NCBI GenBank assembly: GCA_902806595.1 | Contig: CADCXC010000004.1 | Location: forward strand, 1,426,001-1,490,000 | Direction of reading: 5' to 3' | DNA length: 64,000 nucleotides | From: Pyrenopolyporus hunteri | Lineage: Eukaryota > Ascomycota > Sordariomycetes > Xylariales > Hypoxylaceae | Shown: positions 21,926-33,383 of the stretch, in pieces | Layout of the letters: each line of letters opens with the position of its first letter | How positions within the stretch are numbered: position 1 is the first letter of the stretch | Made by a program: the position numbers and the translations under genes | Notes under the pieces: model-generated | What the model was told of the DNA's origin: nothing | Seen by the model: the letters and a program-made list of their open reading frames with translations, nothing else | Databases searched by the model: none

Positions 21926-23418
21926 TCAGACGGCAACGCCAACGCTTTGCCGTTGTGGGAATATCGTCGGGTGTCGTAGTCCGGAAGTTATCGCCATCGG
22001 AGGCTCTAACTTCGCCCTTAGAGTCACCGTACTGCTAGGTGACAAGCTCGTTGGCAGGGTCTGTTCTTCTTCGACGGTCCAGTCCGAGCTATCGGACAAG
22101 GTATCAATGCTACAACGTTTATCCTCATGATCGACGATTTGGTAAAACCCATCGGCATCAGCAACCGGCCTCGGGTCATTAGTCAAGGAGTCGAGGCTGA
22201 TATCTCGTGTAGGCTCTCCGCCAGGGAATAACCAGGTTGAAACCCGTGAGAAGGACTTCTTCTTGCGCAAAGGCGGCCGTAGCCGGAGCGGCAATGGGGG
22301 TGGAGGAACTCGGCCTTCCACTTTGCGTGACGAGTTAGCTTTATACGCCGTGCGGACCGGAGTCTGCGCTGGGGCAGTATGTGGGCGGTCGGAGCTGAGA
22401 CGTTCGCTGAACGAGGGAGCATTAGGAGGCAACGCCGGGATCTCTGGCATGGGCGCCATATCTAGAATACTGTTAGCGCGCGCCCCGAAATTTGGACGTG
22501 AGACGCTATGCCCGAGTGCTTACCCGGCTGTCCATGAGCGGTCGATGGTCGGCTGCTAATATAGATGCTCTGCCTCTCCATCACGTCGTCGATTTGCTCC
22601 TGAAGCTTGTCCCGTTCCAACATGGCAGTCGCAACCCTCTCCACGAGATCCTCCATCATAGGGCTCGACGTTGCTGGAGACGTATAGCCCCTGACCCTGG
22701 CGGGTCGAGGTCGCTGCGGAGTGCTCGCGTCCGACTGCGGAGAGTCAAAAACAGATCCGCCGTTGACCGGCCTTCTAGGAATGTGGAACGACATGGATGA
22801 GTAGCTGCGGGAATGCGAAATGTGCGGACTATCTTCACTACGGCTCGAGAGAGTGAAGACACGCTGAGGCGGCGTAACTGGAGGCGTGGGATAGTCAAAA
22901 TGGGGTAAAATAGGGGAAAGTCGATTATCAGACATATATATGCTGAGTTCGAGAGGACGAAAAGAAGCCGGTTGCGTCCTCGCTTGTGCGGGGACGTAAT
23001 CCGGTAAACGGAACGACTCTGAATAAAGATGACGGAAATTTGTGGGAGCTGATATATGCGGCCTGCGCGATGATGATGAACCCGGTCGTAGCAGCAGCCT
23101 TCTCACAGAGAAATTGCCCTGTCCAGAACCTTGCCTCTTCTTTGGAGCCCGCTCCAAACTGGACTTCCCCGTACTCGGCCTGAACGGCGCTGCGGAAGGC
23201 GGCGGAATATATGAAGGCTCCTGATAGATGATACCGAATGAGTCGGGGGTAACTGATTTGGTTAGAGAAGAACGATGCCTTCGTCGTAGCATCTTCCAAA
23301 GCTTACCGGGTTGGTGAGACTTCTCATCGAAGTGAGAGGTAAGAGAGGAGCAGCACTCAGAAATAGAATAAGACCATGATGCATAAGCTTCAGCAAGCAT
23401 CCCACCTAAGGCTTTCAT
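21926..23418 (-). CDS. Disordered Ser/Pro-rich protein of unknown function
   Basis: Two exons (23,418-22,524 and 22,461-21,926) give about 476 residues when joined at GTAAGC and TTCTAG. I do not recognise the family. The sequence is rich in Ser, Pro and Arg; an acidic/amphipathic segment (MMEDLVERVATAMLERDKLQEQIDDV region) in the middle of the protein looks like a short coiled coil, directly before the intron. The second exon has proline runs, a basic patch LRKKKSFSRVSTWLFPGG and an acidic stretch. Such architecture is common in fungal cytoskeletal or polarity-associated proteins, but that is only analogy. The start is uncertain: the frame is open to 23,532, with candidates at 23,532, 23,418 and 23,292 (MLRRRHRSS). 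Reading frame and splice closure make a real gene likely. Confidence 0.65.
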
Positions 23419-25182
23419 GATGACTTCATGTCGCGCTGAACGGGAAGGGGAAAGAAAAACGGCCAGCGGTTGGTAGGAGATAAGAGAGCTAATAAGAGAG
23501 CAGCAAAGAAGGCAAGAGGTCATGAGATGCATAACATCTTTATGGAAGACTTGAAAAGAAATTACCTTGTGTACTATACTTACCTTTTAGGCTTAAGCAG
23601 CTGAGCGGGCGATGACTTTTTGGGCCTCGCGGACTCACATTGAAGATGGGAAGCTTTGATGGTTTAGATGCAGACGTCCGGGACGTTGATAGGCTGTAGT
23701 CTAAAAGGCATGGTCCAGTCGGCGCTTACGAACCGGGGTCCTTAAGAGGATTCGGATGGTTGGCGGCACACACCAAGATTGCAGGACCCCACCACTTGTA
23801 TTATGAACGATTCTGCACAGCCAGTCTTTTGTCTTAGAATTCCTTGCTTTGTGATCCGTCTAGAAGGGCTTAAGTCGCCCACCCTCGCAATGTTTAGGAG
23901 GGACATTGCCACAGAATTCCGAGAGGGGTGTCTCGTGGGCCACAGAGATTGGCCTCGGGTGTAGCAGCTAAGGCCTTGAATCTGGAAGCCTGTATGAGCA
24001 CGTCTCTCGTCATCCCCGACGAGGGTTGTTTCAATGGACATGGACGATGAAGGGCGTCCGCCTTGGGGGAGAAAGTCATGGGTTCGTCCGAGGGGAAACG
24101 GTACTAGAGCTCCCATAGTAATTTTGCGCGGGCCGGATGTGTCCACTCAGTACCATGTTTGGGGAAAACTAGACGCGATCTTACGTTGCGAATGTTTGTT
24201 GATGAGGTGCCGTTTAGGGTTGACCGGATATCCGCAGATGGAGAAGTCGTGGCTCTGCTCTACCGTAGGTAGGTCATCTAAGTCCGAAAGCTGGGGTCGT
24301 GTTTGATTGTTTGTTGACTGGACTACCTGTTTCATCTCGACCTTTCATAAAAACCTACTTGAGGCGGGTTCGCCTACGCACGCGTTGAAGCAGCATGGCA
24401 TTCTAAGCGCATAGGCTGTTTTAGAAGTGAACCATCATGTGCTTCGTAGAAAATCCACAGGGGTATGGGAGTGGCGTTTATAAAAATTCATAGCAGTGTC
24501 GTCGGTGAGAAGAAGACTTTTCAGGACCCTTGAATCTCTAAATTAAGTAGAAAGTCGATACGCTGAAGAATCGGGTCGATCATACATGCTAAAGTGAGTG
24601 GGTGAGAAAGCGGGAGAAGCTGAAAATAGTTCCGTCCAATTGCTGGGGACGTTTTCGCTGTTCTGGGCGTATAGACAAACAGAGGCAGAAGTGGTCTGTG
24701 CATTCTAGGGCGCCTTGGGGTACTTGCTTGCAAGTAAGAGGTACTTAGGTACTCTAGGTACTAACTAAGCCTGCCGGCTAATCTATGGAAGCCTGGTGGA
24801 ATAATCGATAGAACACTGTCTGCCACTGCCCACTACAAGACCGGCCAGCTGAGTCGGGAGCCATATTTTTGTATTGTACCTAGGTATATTACATAACTTG
24901 GGAAAAGGTAGGTACCTAGGTACCTCTAAGAAAGTGGCGCTAAAACTTCCCTACGGTTGAAAGTGACAGATTGTTCGATTGGCGTCAATCAAAAAATAAT
25001 CTACGTACCTACCTTCCCTCAATTTAGCACATTGCGGCCAGATCTCATCGTCCCTTTTTCACTCTTTTTTTTTTTATCAATTTTATCAACGTTTAATAAT
25101 CACTTCAACCTTTCCCGCACACCCCCCCGCAAGCTCTCGCACTCACACTGATAATCGCCACAAGAGCACTTAATCAATCAAC
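23419..25182. other. Intergenic, no gene recognised; Sec62 promoter at right
   Basis: About 1.7 kb between the start of the disordered-protein gene and Sec62. Several TAGGTACCTAGG-type palindromes occur near 24,740, 24,880 and 24,907-24,925. A pyrimidine-rich tract with a T run near 25,060-25,078 precedes the Sec62 start and looks like a typical filamentous-fungal core promoter/leader. Short open frames show no recognisable protein. Confidence 0.6.
24907..24925. repeat. TAGGTACCTAGGTACC-type palindrome, one of many copies
   Basis: GGTACCTAGGTACCT is present here. Related TAGGTACCTA cores recur in intergenic DNA at about 18,810, 21,445, 21,577, 24,880, 44,429, 47,640, 47,772, 52,012 and 52,262. 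None lies inside a recognised coding region. Confidence 0.6.
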
Positions 25183-26472
25183 ATGCAGAATCCAAACGGC
25201 CCTCCACCTGGAGCTATGCCGCCCCCGGGTGCTATCCCGATACCGATGGGCCCTGGAGGCCAGATGCCGACACCTCAGCAGATTGCTGCAATGCAACAGC
25301 AGCTGGCCGCCGAAGCACAGAAGCATGGCATGACAGTTCCCCAATTCGTTGAGCACATCAAGGCACAACGTATCGCACAGCTACAGCAAGCCCAGAGACA
25401 GCAACAGCAGGGTGGCCAAGGTCAGCAGGGAGGACCTCAAGGGCCACCACGCCAGGGACCACCTCCGGGAGCTCAAGGTCAACCACAGCCCATTCGTCCC
25501 GGTCCCCCGAATCCTGTTGCCGTTGCTCTTGCCAATTTCCTGAGGAGCCAGCCCCTCAAGTCGCGTACATGTATCATCAACGGAGAGCGCAAGGACATGT
25601 TCAGAGGTATGTGATAATGTGCTACCTAGAAAGATAACGCCACATTACTAACGCATCTACTCTTTATATAGTCAAGCGAGCCCTTCGAGCCCTTCAGTCC
25701 CCTGCGTATGCGAAGGCGCGCGCGAAGAACCCGATGCTCCCCGAGATCACCGACCGCGCGTCGCTCGAGAATACTTTCAAGTTGTTACCTCTGTCTATGC
25801 TGGCTCTGCGCGTTAGCAAGGTGGACCCCCACGAGGGCCACGACCATGCTCCGAAGAAAGGAAAGCGGATTAAGGGACTTTGGACCGTCAGGATCGAGCA
25901 GCAGCAGGACGCCGCCGATGATATGTACTACGTCTGGCTGTACGAGGGCAGCCAGATTATGCGCAAGGTGTACGGTGCTCTCGCCTTGGTCCTCATCTTC
26001 ACCGTTGTCCTATACCCTCTATGGCCGCTAGTCTTGCGACAAGGTGTCTACTATCTCAGCTGGGGATTCTTGGGCCTCCTCGGTCTCTTCTTCCTCATGG
26101 CGATATTCCGGGTCATTCTGTTTTGCGTCACCTACTTCGTCGTCCCTCCGGGACTTTGGCTCTACCCCAACCTTTGGGAAGACGTCTCTTTCATGGACAG
26201 TTTCCGTCCGGTCTGGGCTTGGCATGAGGTCTGTTATCACTCCTTGCCCAGTCAGAATGCGTAAGCTAACTAGCTATTAGACCACGAAGCCCAAGAAAAA
26301 GAAGAAGTCCAAGTCCGTTAACGCGGAGTCAGCCGCTCAGCTCGCGGGTCAAACGGGTCACCCTCCTCCGGCGACCGCCACTACCACTGCAACCTCAACT
26401 CAAATTCAGACGGCTCCGCGGCAACGAGCATATGTGGCCCCGAAAGTCGAAGAGCTCGCCGACGATGAATAA
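25183..26472 (+). CDS. SEC62: Sec62, ER post-translational protein translocation subunit
   Basis: Three exons (25,183-25,606, 25,672-26,228, 26,281-26,472) encode about 390 residues. Sec62 works with Sec63 and the Sec61 channel to import proteins into the ER after translation. The N-terminal 140 residues are Pro/Gln/Gly-rich as in other filamentous fungi. The core follows across the first intron: FRVKRALRAL, then ENTFKLLPLSMLALRVSKVDPH, WTVRIEQQQD and YYVWLYEGS. Two membrane helices lie at about 242-263 and 268-298, with the conserved VVPPGLWLYPNL after the second. The third exon supplies the lysine-rich TTKPKKKKKSKS tail and an acidic end (ELADDE), facing the cytosol. Introns begin GTATGT and GTCTGT and have TACTAAC- or GCTAAC-like branch points. 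Splicing is in frame at both junctions. Confidence 0.93.
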
Positions 26473-27365
26473 CCGTGATTGCCGGTGCATATTTGCAGCG
26501 ATAGGCGTTTGAGGAGTTCAGTCGGCAGGAAAAATGGCTGTACAATAGAAACAGGATGCTGCAGAATGTTGTATTACACCATAGTTCGGAATGATATAAA
26601 CGGTCTTCCATATCCGTGAGCCCCATTTTGAGGGTCGCTATTTTGTGGCTATAGATGCCAAGCTAAGGGATCTTTGCTTCTGTAACGCGGTCTCGAGCGT
26701 TCCATGCGATAACCCGTGGCACGACCATAGGGTATATACACATGACCTGACAAGCAAGTCTTGATATTTCCATATACCTAACCCCGGATACGGAATTAGA
26801 TGCGTACTGTTTTCCATGTAGGTGCGTTTCGTTACGATTCCAACCAATTTCTTAGGCGATATGTATGATTAAGCTCACGTAATAGCAAGCGTCTAGGGTC
26901 GTCGTATCTAGTAGCAAGACGACAATCGGTTACTAGGCGTCAGTTAACGATTTATATCGTACAGAGCACTCAATTCCTATTATTAGTAGGTCCCTGTTGT
27001 CATATATCTGCCAGCTATCCCTACGGCGAGCAGCGTCGTCCAGGTCTTATACAACAGATATTCAGTCCTTATACCATTGAGAAGGAAGCACACCTCTTGC
27101 TCGGATAAACATAAAGGCAGACAGACTACTACGACGGGGGAGTATCCTGAGGCGGGAAAGTAACGCGGGGACATACTGATACTTGCACATTTGGGGCCAG
27201 CTGACTATTAAGCGTACAGGTAATCTTTTAAGACTCCCAAAATGTACCATTCAATGGTACTGCTGCATACCTAGGTATATAAAGACTGAGCTGAGAGGTG
27301 GGGCAGATTCCGAGCTACTCCTACGCATGCCTTTAGATGCAATCCATTACACCAAATCATCCTTC
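26473..27365. other. Intergenic between convergent SEC62 and hydrolase genes
   Basis: The two genes converge here, so about 0.9 kb holds only 3' regions. I see no conserved frame, RNA gene or repeat apart from CCTAGGTATATA near 27,270. Confidence 0.55.
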
Positions 27366-28186
27366 TTAAGCCTTTCCGGCAACATCAGTAATAATCTCGA
27401 CGACCTTCTCCGCGCCTCCCTTGCTCTGCAGGAACGGGAAGTGAGTAAACGGGATCCGGACGATGTTGCAATTGGTCGCCTCGGCAAGCTGTTCCTGGAG
27501 GGGTGCGGGCAAGGACTGGTCCTCGGTGCAGACGATGTACGTCTTGGGAACCGTGACGTCGGCCGCGGTGAAGTGTACAGGTGCTTCTATGCTCGCTTTG
27601 CTCTGATGCGCCAAGCTCTTCACGAGCGCTGCCTGTTCCTCCGGGGGAATCGGAATATCGTCGTTAGACGTTTGCGCAACGTCCGTGAGGACGTAGAAGT
27701 CCCCCTATTCGTACCGGTGAGCGATTACGCAGGTGAAAAAAAAGGTAAAGAAGAGTAACCTACGTCAAGTTTATAGATCGGCGGCGGCGTGCCGCCTATC
27801 ATACTCATTAAACTCGCGCCCTTAACTGGTATGGCGAGGGCGGTGAGGTAGATGACTGCTTTGATGCCCCCTTTGAGCCCCTTGGCTTTGCGGTCCTCGA
27901 CCGTCTGGCCCTCGGTCAAAGCACTGGCGGCGATGCCTCCCTGGCTGTGACCGACTACCACGGCTTCTCTGCCCTCGTCGAGGTACGGAACGAGATACTC
28001 GAGGATGCGCTTCACATCGTCGACGTAAGTCTTGCCCACGATACAGTCGTCGAGACCGGTCGACGGCATCGGCGGACTCAGCACGACATACCCCTGAGCG
28101 CGTAGGGGCTCGATCAAGTTGCGGTAGTGCACCGGCGCAAAGAATGCGCCGTGGATTAAGACGATGACGGGCTTCTGGGATGCCAT
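27366..28186 (-). CDS. Alpha/beta hydrolase (AB hydrolase-1/6 type)
   Basis: Two exons (28,186-27,764 and 27,704-27,366) give 253 residues. The fold is shown by VIVLIHGAFF near the N-terminus (oxyanion-hole HG), the nucleophile elbow GHSQGG with Ser81, an acid candidate Asp203 in CTEDQSL and the C-terminal His229 in FTHFPFL. Length and layout resemble small plant/fungal esterases of the methylesterase/MhpC group, and the substrate cannot be told. The intron starts GTAGGT after PIYKLD and ends at ATAG before GDFYVL; both sides are in phase 0. A TATATAAA on the coding strand lies about 100 bases upstream of the ATG. Confidence 0.85.
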
Positions 28187-29222
28187 GGCTGATGATTATG
28201 GGTTGAATATAGGTTTGATATTTGAATTGGATGCTTCTGTGTTTCAATGCTTGACGATATACGAAGGCAATGAACGACCTGAAGTTTATATATCTTCACG
28301 GATTACCTAACAGGGTATATAAGGAGAACTCATCTAGAAATATCGACACGAATTACATGCTAGATGCGACAACGGGTAGAAATCGCCTAGCTGAATCTTG
28401 TTGCATGAAAAGTGGTCTCGCGGATCACACCTGACGGTCACATTTCCAGAAATGCCTCATCATTCATCACATCGCGTATTCAGGAGACGGGCTCGATGCT
28501 AGCTTCTGACTGTAATATTAGCACTGTGCCGTTCAGCGCAGATCAGCCTAGCCAATTGGAAGGGAACCAGATACGCATAAGAGAGATTAGCAGGTTCCAA
28601 TTTAGAAAATGATTATTCTCCGCTAGTAAGTCATCAAGCGGCTTGAGCCTCCTTTCCTTGTCTAGTGTTGTAATAGGATCCTCCCAGCCGGGTCACGGGG
28701 CGCGTGCAATACGGAACTCTTCGGGTGTGCTGGCTGAGTCATGGTTGACGTTTAGACTTACACATCGATCTTTTAATACCGAATTGATCCAAGGTGAGAA
28801 CTAGAGTGTAATATTCGAGAGCTTGGCTGCAAGGTGAGGTGCCGGGTTATTCCGACGCGTAGGCCCAGCTACTGTTAAAATGCTAGTGTAGAAAATTAGT
28901 AGGGTCGAAGTCATGTTCGTGATCCCTGTGAAGATTAGTTTAGAAGCTTCCGAGTTCCCGTTGAATAGGCTTTCTGCTTAAGTATTAAGCACGGCGGTTT
29001 TCGGGTTTGGATACAACCCGGTTTCCATTTATGGCCAGTAAGCCGTTGAAGTTAAGTTTTCACGTTCCAATTCATCCCTTTCCTAAGTTGGAGTTGCAAC
29101 TATGCGACGTTAACTAAAAGGCCGCCCGACGATTGGAGACCATCTTGACTCAAGGCAGTGTTTCAACACCTATGTGCGGTCAAGGACCGCTAGCGAATAT
29201 TCAGTTATTCAAGATCCTTATC
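28187..29222. other. Intergenic, no gene recognised
   Basis: Holds the hydrolase promoter at left and the 3' side of the acetyltransferase at right. No conserved frame or RNA gene was recognised. Confidence 0.55.
28285..28292 (-). promoter_or_regulatory. TATA-like element upstream of the alpha/beta hydrolase
   Basis: TATATAAA on the minus strand, about 100 bases before the hydrolase ATG. Position fits a core promoter, but AT-rich octamers are not rare and no transcript data are available. Confidence 0.35.
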
Positions 29223-29858
29223 TTAGTGACTGCTGTTTTCTTTCTCACGAAGATGCTTATAATAGAAGACCCCGTCTCTCAAGCCTCCCACGGGGCTGAT
29301 TCCATACCTGGGGATCCTACCCAACTCGGTGTAACCAAGTTTTGGGTATACCTTTTCGGCTTGGCTCCCAATCTCTGTGTCCAGCAACTAAGTACATGTT
29401 AGTTCCTGAAGAGTTTGACATCTATTAGAATATGTAGCACATACCATTAACGTCTTGCCCCTTTTCAACGCTTCGGTCTCCAGATAGTCCATTAAAGCTC
29501 TAGCTCCGCCTCTTCCTCGGTAAGCGGGGCTGACGAAAAGCTTCTCTACAAACCCGCGGAACGGTCCCGTCTCGCTTAACGGCATGCTAAGTGTGACTAT
29601 TCCTACAAGTCCAGACCCCGAAGACTTAGTATCAGGCTCGGACTCGTCAAGTAAGATGCAGATAAACCGTGTTCCCAGATCAGTCTCCTTAATCAGATTT
29701 TCCCAATATTTCTGGACTTTCGAAGATTCCAATGGCGGGAGAAACGTAGCCATGGTGTTGTCATGCGTGATGCAAGCCATATGGAGAGCAGCGATGTCCG
29801 GTAGTAAGTAGCCATGTTCCTGCGTAGAGAATAGTTTGACTGTACGGGCCGGCATCAT
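29223..29858 (-). CDS. GNAT-family N-acetyltransferase
   Basis: Two exons (29,858-29,445 and 29,387-29,223) give 192 residues. The GNAT acetyl-CoA-binding motif A is plain: GFVEKLFVSPAYRGRGGARAL around residues 102-121, where RGRGGA is the pyrophosphate loop. It is preceded by the beta-4 strand GIVTLSMP. The second exon continues LLDTEIGSQAEKVYPKLGY and ends in YYKHL, exactly the GNAT motif B order (LDT...AE..Y.KLGY). The donor GTATGT and acceptor TTAG join in phase 0. Substrate unknown; many fungal members act on small amines or antibiotics. Without the second exon the first-exon frame would run on into a spurious tail, so the spliced model is preferred. Confidence 0.85.
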
Positions 29859-32076
29859 CTAAGTGGCCCGTCTTGGCAACCCAAACAAGCGTATAAGAAA
29901 ACGATCAATTTAGAAAGGTTATTGAAGGTTCCGACAAACTACCTTTGGACTTCGCTTGATCCGGGATCCGAGTCTCCTTGAGAGTCTTTTTCGAGTTGTT
30001 GTTAGTCTTTACCGGGGTAGTGACCAATTGTTGTATATTAGGTAGTTCTATCCTAGGCCGGAGTGGCGTTATATCAACGCCTTTATATCAACGTTTTTAC
30101 CAGTAAAAGATTGAATATATCCATGAACAAGAGACACTTATATTGAGTCATCGCGTATCGCGTAAGCCAGAACTAGGCACCACCGTACTACGTACCAATA
30201 TACGTGGCCCTGTTCCATACGGCGCCGAGTTATGGTCGCGCTAACCTGTAGTTGCCTAGGGAGGCTCTGGCAAAGTGGATATTAGAGCACGATATATGCA
30301 CATATTTGACAAATGCAGATGGGACTGCATCTAACACAAGATCTATGGCGGAGCGCATGGGTAGATATGTGCTTTGTGTTGCGGATTACGCGATGTCGGA
30401 CTCGCGAATGAGGGATCTCGTGGGGAAGTATCCTACACGATTGTTAATTTATGAAATACGCGTACAAAAATAGGCGCTAACTACCTACTTTTAAACATGT
30501 ATATTTACCGGTGTCGTGAACGACTTGCGTTCCGTATTGTAGTAGTTACGTCTTTCGCTCGAAGGCCTACAATACTGGCAGCACATTAGACCCCGCAGGT
30601 CGTTTGGGAGAACGAAATCCACTTCTCAGAGGATACAGGTTTTCGTAACTTATAGCCAGGTACTTAATAAGCTTTATTAGAATGTCGTTAAACCTAGGTC
30701 GAAACTTGTGCCCTTAGGTTCTCGTTATAGTTACGTGGGTGCGTTAGAGCTGTTATGGCGCAGGCTGAAGTCCCAGATAATTGTGAATTTAATTCGAAGA
30801 GGCTAGAGCCTCTGCAGTGGAGGAACTACTCAGATCTATAGGATGAAGAACTCGGATTCTGTTGATATATGTAATCCGTGATTCCTGGATTGATGGCCTA
30901 ATTATTACCCCTGAATTACCCCTGAACGCCACCAGATTGTTATAATTCCAGTATAGTATACAGCTCGTACGGCAATAAGTCCTAGCTGTCGTCTCATCGC
31001 CAGGAATTACACTATGTACTCTTAGATTAAGTTAAAGCACCTCGGGGACGCCTTATAAGGAAAATAAAAAGGTATGGTAAATTCGAGTCACCGTCGTCGC
31101 CCTTCGCGTTGATAACATCACAGGTAAACGCTCAGCAGTTTAATGATGTTCCTTTATACCGTAAGGTAGCACTTAGCTTGATATCGCGGTATGCGTATTC
31201 ATAGCCACTAGGTCCTACGCGAGCCAGCCCGTAGCCACGCCTAGGCAACTTAGAGATTAATATGACTTAGTTTTACTAATAAGAATACATGTATTGTATT
31301 GTACAGCACCTAAGGTAGTAGAAAGAATGGGAGATATATTGTATTGGCGTTGGTTTCTGGTACCCCTCACAGTACTTCGCACTTTAGCGTACCCCTCCAT
31401 CCGCAGTTACCCTTTTAGTGTCAAGTGGAGCGCTGCCATTGGTTCGGGGCTATCCCTAGTAGGCGTGAGACCCTGCTATTAGCGTCTCTACATGCGCTAT
31501 ACTGGGTACCTATATACGTAGATGGGCCTTAGATGCTTCAGTTTCAATCTCGACGGGTATAAGTTGAATACACAGCAATATTATATCACGATTATCTTAG
31601 ATAACTACCTAGATTAATACTATATGTACGAAGTACCTACCCGTGTATCACCCGAATTTCTGATACCGCCAAGTTGCTGGATTGCTAGGTTTGCTCACAA
31701 ACACCCGGGGCCGTTCGTCTGACAGTTCCACCAAGACTTTATCAGCGGCTCGGGAATGTAATTACAATTGACGCCCATTATTGAAGTGTTTGCCCTTGTT
31801 GACGGCGGGGTCTTTTCCTAAACCTCTATCCATTCATTTCTCTATATCCACATGCTTGTGACTCTGTCTAAGCGGGATAGCACATTGCGAAATTAAGAGC
31901 TGCCCGCATGCATTGGTACTGATATGTATTGTAGTCGCTTTCTACCGACTTGGTCCTATGGCTGAATTTCTCAACCGGCCTTTCTCTCGCGTGGGCTTAG
32001 GTGTCGGTGACTTCGCGGTGAAGTAAGGTAACTCTGGGAAACTTGAAAAGAAAGTCTCGCTTCTTTGATGTCTATA

Positions 32077-32118
32077 CCCTAACCCTAACCCTTACCCCAG
32101 CCCCAACCCCAACCCATA
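32077..32118 (+). repeat. Interstitial telomere-like tract (CCCTAA-related)
   Basis: Two perfect CCCTAA units are followed by degenerate ones (CCCTTA, CCCCAGC, CCCCAA repeats). The strand shown is the C-rich one, so the G-rich TTAGGG strand runs leftward. It is short and could be chance or a repair scar. Confidence 0.6.
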
Positions 32119-32631
32119 CCAGACATACGGATCAGCCCCCTACCAGTTATCTACTTTCTACTTTCCGTTTTAATGGAATGAATGGCAAGACGTTCGGGAA
32201 TATCGATATTGACTAGTGTTAAATAATGAATAAGAGCATTTAAATGAAATCCGATTCGGAATGTCAGACCGAGCTCCTCGAATTCTTATTGATACCGCCT
32301 ACTAGGTTCTACACAAGTGTCTGAGATCCATTCAGCTTATATTTCAACAGTAGCCATGCCACGGGGTATATCATGCAGTGAGGAAGTACCGAGGTTATTA
32401 ACCTAGTTACCCCCAACATACCACGGGAGTATGGTGGGTACCTATATGTATAGGTAGTAGGCTTTTCTCCCCTATATTAGGCCATATCTCCTCACCCTCT
32501 CGGAGGACATAGCATTCCGTCTATGCCCCAAAACTACTTACCTATTTAAACATGAACTTAGATCTAAAATCTCTGGAATATAGCTTCCACAAGTTTATGA
32601 GGGCTGGGTATTAGAAAACGAGAAACTATTC

Positions 32632-32964
32632 ATGAGTCTTATGAATGGAGCGCCCCGAAAAAGGAGAATCCAAGGGCGGGGAGGGGATCAAGTAAATATA
32701 TCAAGTAATTACGCGGAACGACTAGCCCATATAGCGAAGTTTCCCATAAAGAACCGCGGGTTTCTTCCAATCGTAACCAACAGTCAAGTTACACGAATCA
32801 ACGTCGAGGCGGAAGAGCGGAACAAGACTTTCGGAGAACTCGGGCTCATTAGGCAAACAGCCCAATTAGAGATGCCTATTAAACCAAGATCATCATTGAG
32901 GAGTATGCATATGTTATTCTTCAAGGGAAAGAAACAGGATCCAGATGACGCACTCCAAACTTAA
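32632..32964 (+). CDS. Possible small hypothetical protein
   Basis: An ATG-started frame of 110 residues with a basic N-terminus (RKRRIQGRGG) and no membrane helix, signal peptide or known motif. It lies inside a gene-poor stretch and no splice-linked extension is apparent. It may be random. I list it only because it is the longest start-to-stop frame in the region with balanced amino-acid composition. Confidence 0.2.
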   Translation: MSLMNGAPRKRRIQGRGGDQVNISSNYAERLAHIAKFPIKNRGFLPIVTNSQVTRINVEAEERNKTFGELGLIRQTAQLEMPIKPRSSLRSMHMLFFKGKKQDPDDALQT

Positions 32965-33383
32965 CATAATGGGGGCCCTGCGCGATATTAAGGGTGTATT
33001 TTCGAATCCTTTCAAGCACCCGTTATATATTTGCCAATCAGGTATTAGGAAGACAGATAGACCTCGCCAATTACGGCTATACAATGCTTACACAATGGTT
33101 CTATCACATACCTCTGTAGTATTCTCATCTGTAGGCCCTTACTAAGGGTCAGCCTACCTACGAATGTTGTGTGCTTATTGGGGCATGAAGGCTCGCCAAG
33201 ATAACGTGTATATGAAGTGATAGTGTGTGTGTTACATGAGACTGCGGGGAGTATTATACGAATATAGGAGAGCGTGATGTGGAAACTCTACCAGTATAAA
33301 GGACCGAGCCTAGTCCCTCTAGTTTTCAGTCGCGACTATATTCTTCACTATCCTAACCGATATTCTTTTGACTCACACTCGAT

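Larger units (their letters stand above)
29859..33383. other. 3.5-kb gene-poor stretch
   Basis: No recognisable gene. It contains short open frames (the best, 32,632-32,964 on +, 110 residues, has no known features), a telomere-like (CCCTAA) tract at 32,077, and TAGGTACC motifs near 31,504 and 32,448. Composition is intermediate, a little AT-richer than neighbouring genes, but not RIP-like as in the first 11 kb. Confidence 0.55.

Noticed and set aside
29133..29402. 89-residue plus-strand frame
   Set aside because: It is antisense to the second exon of the GNAT gene.
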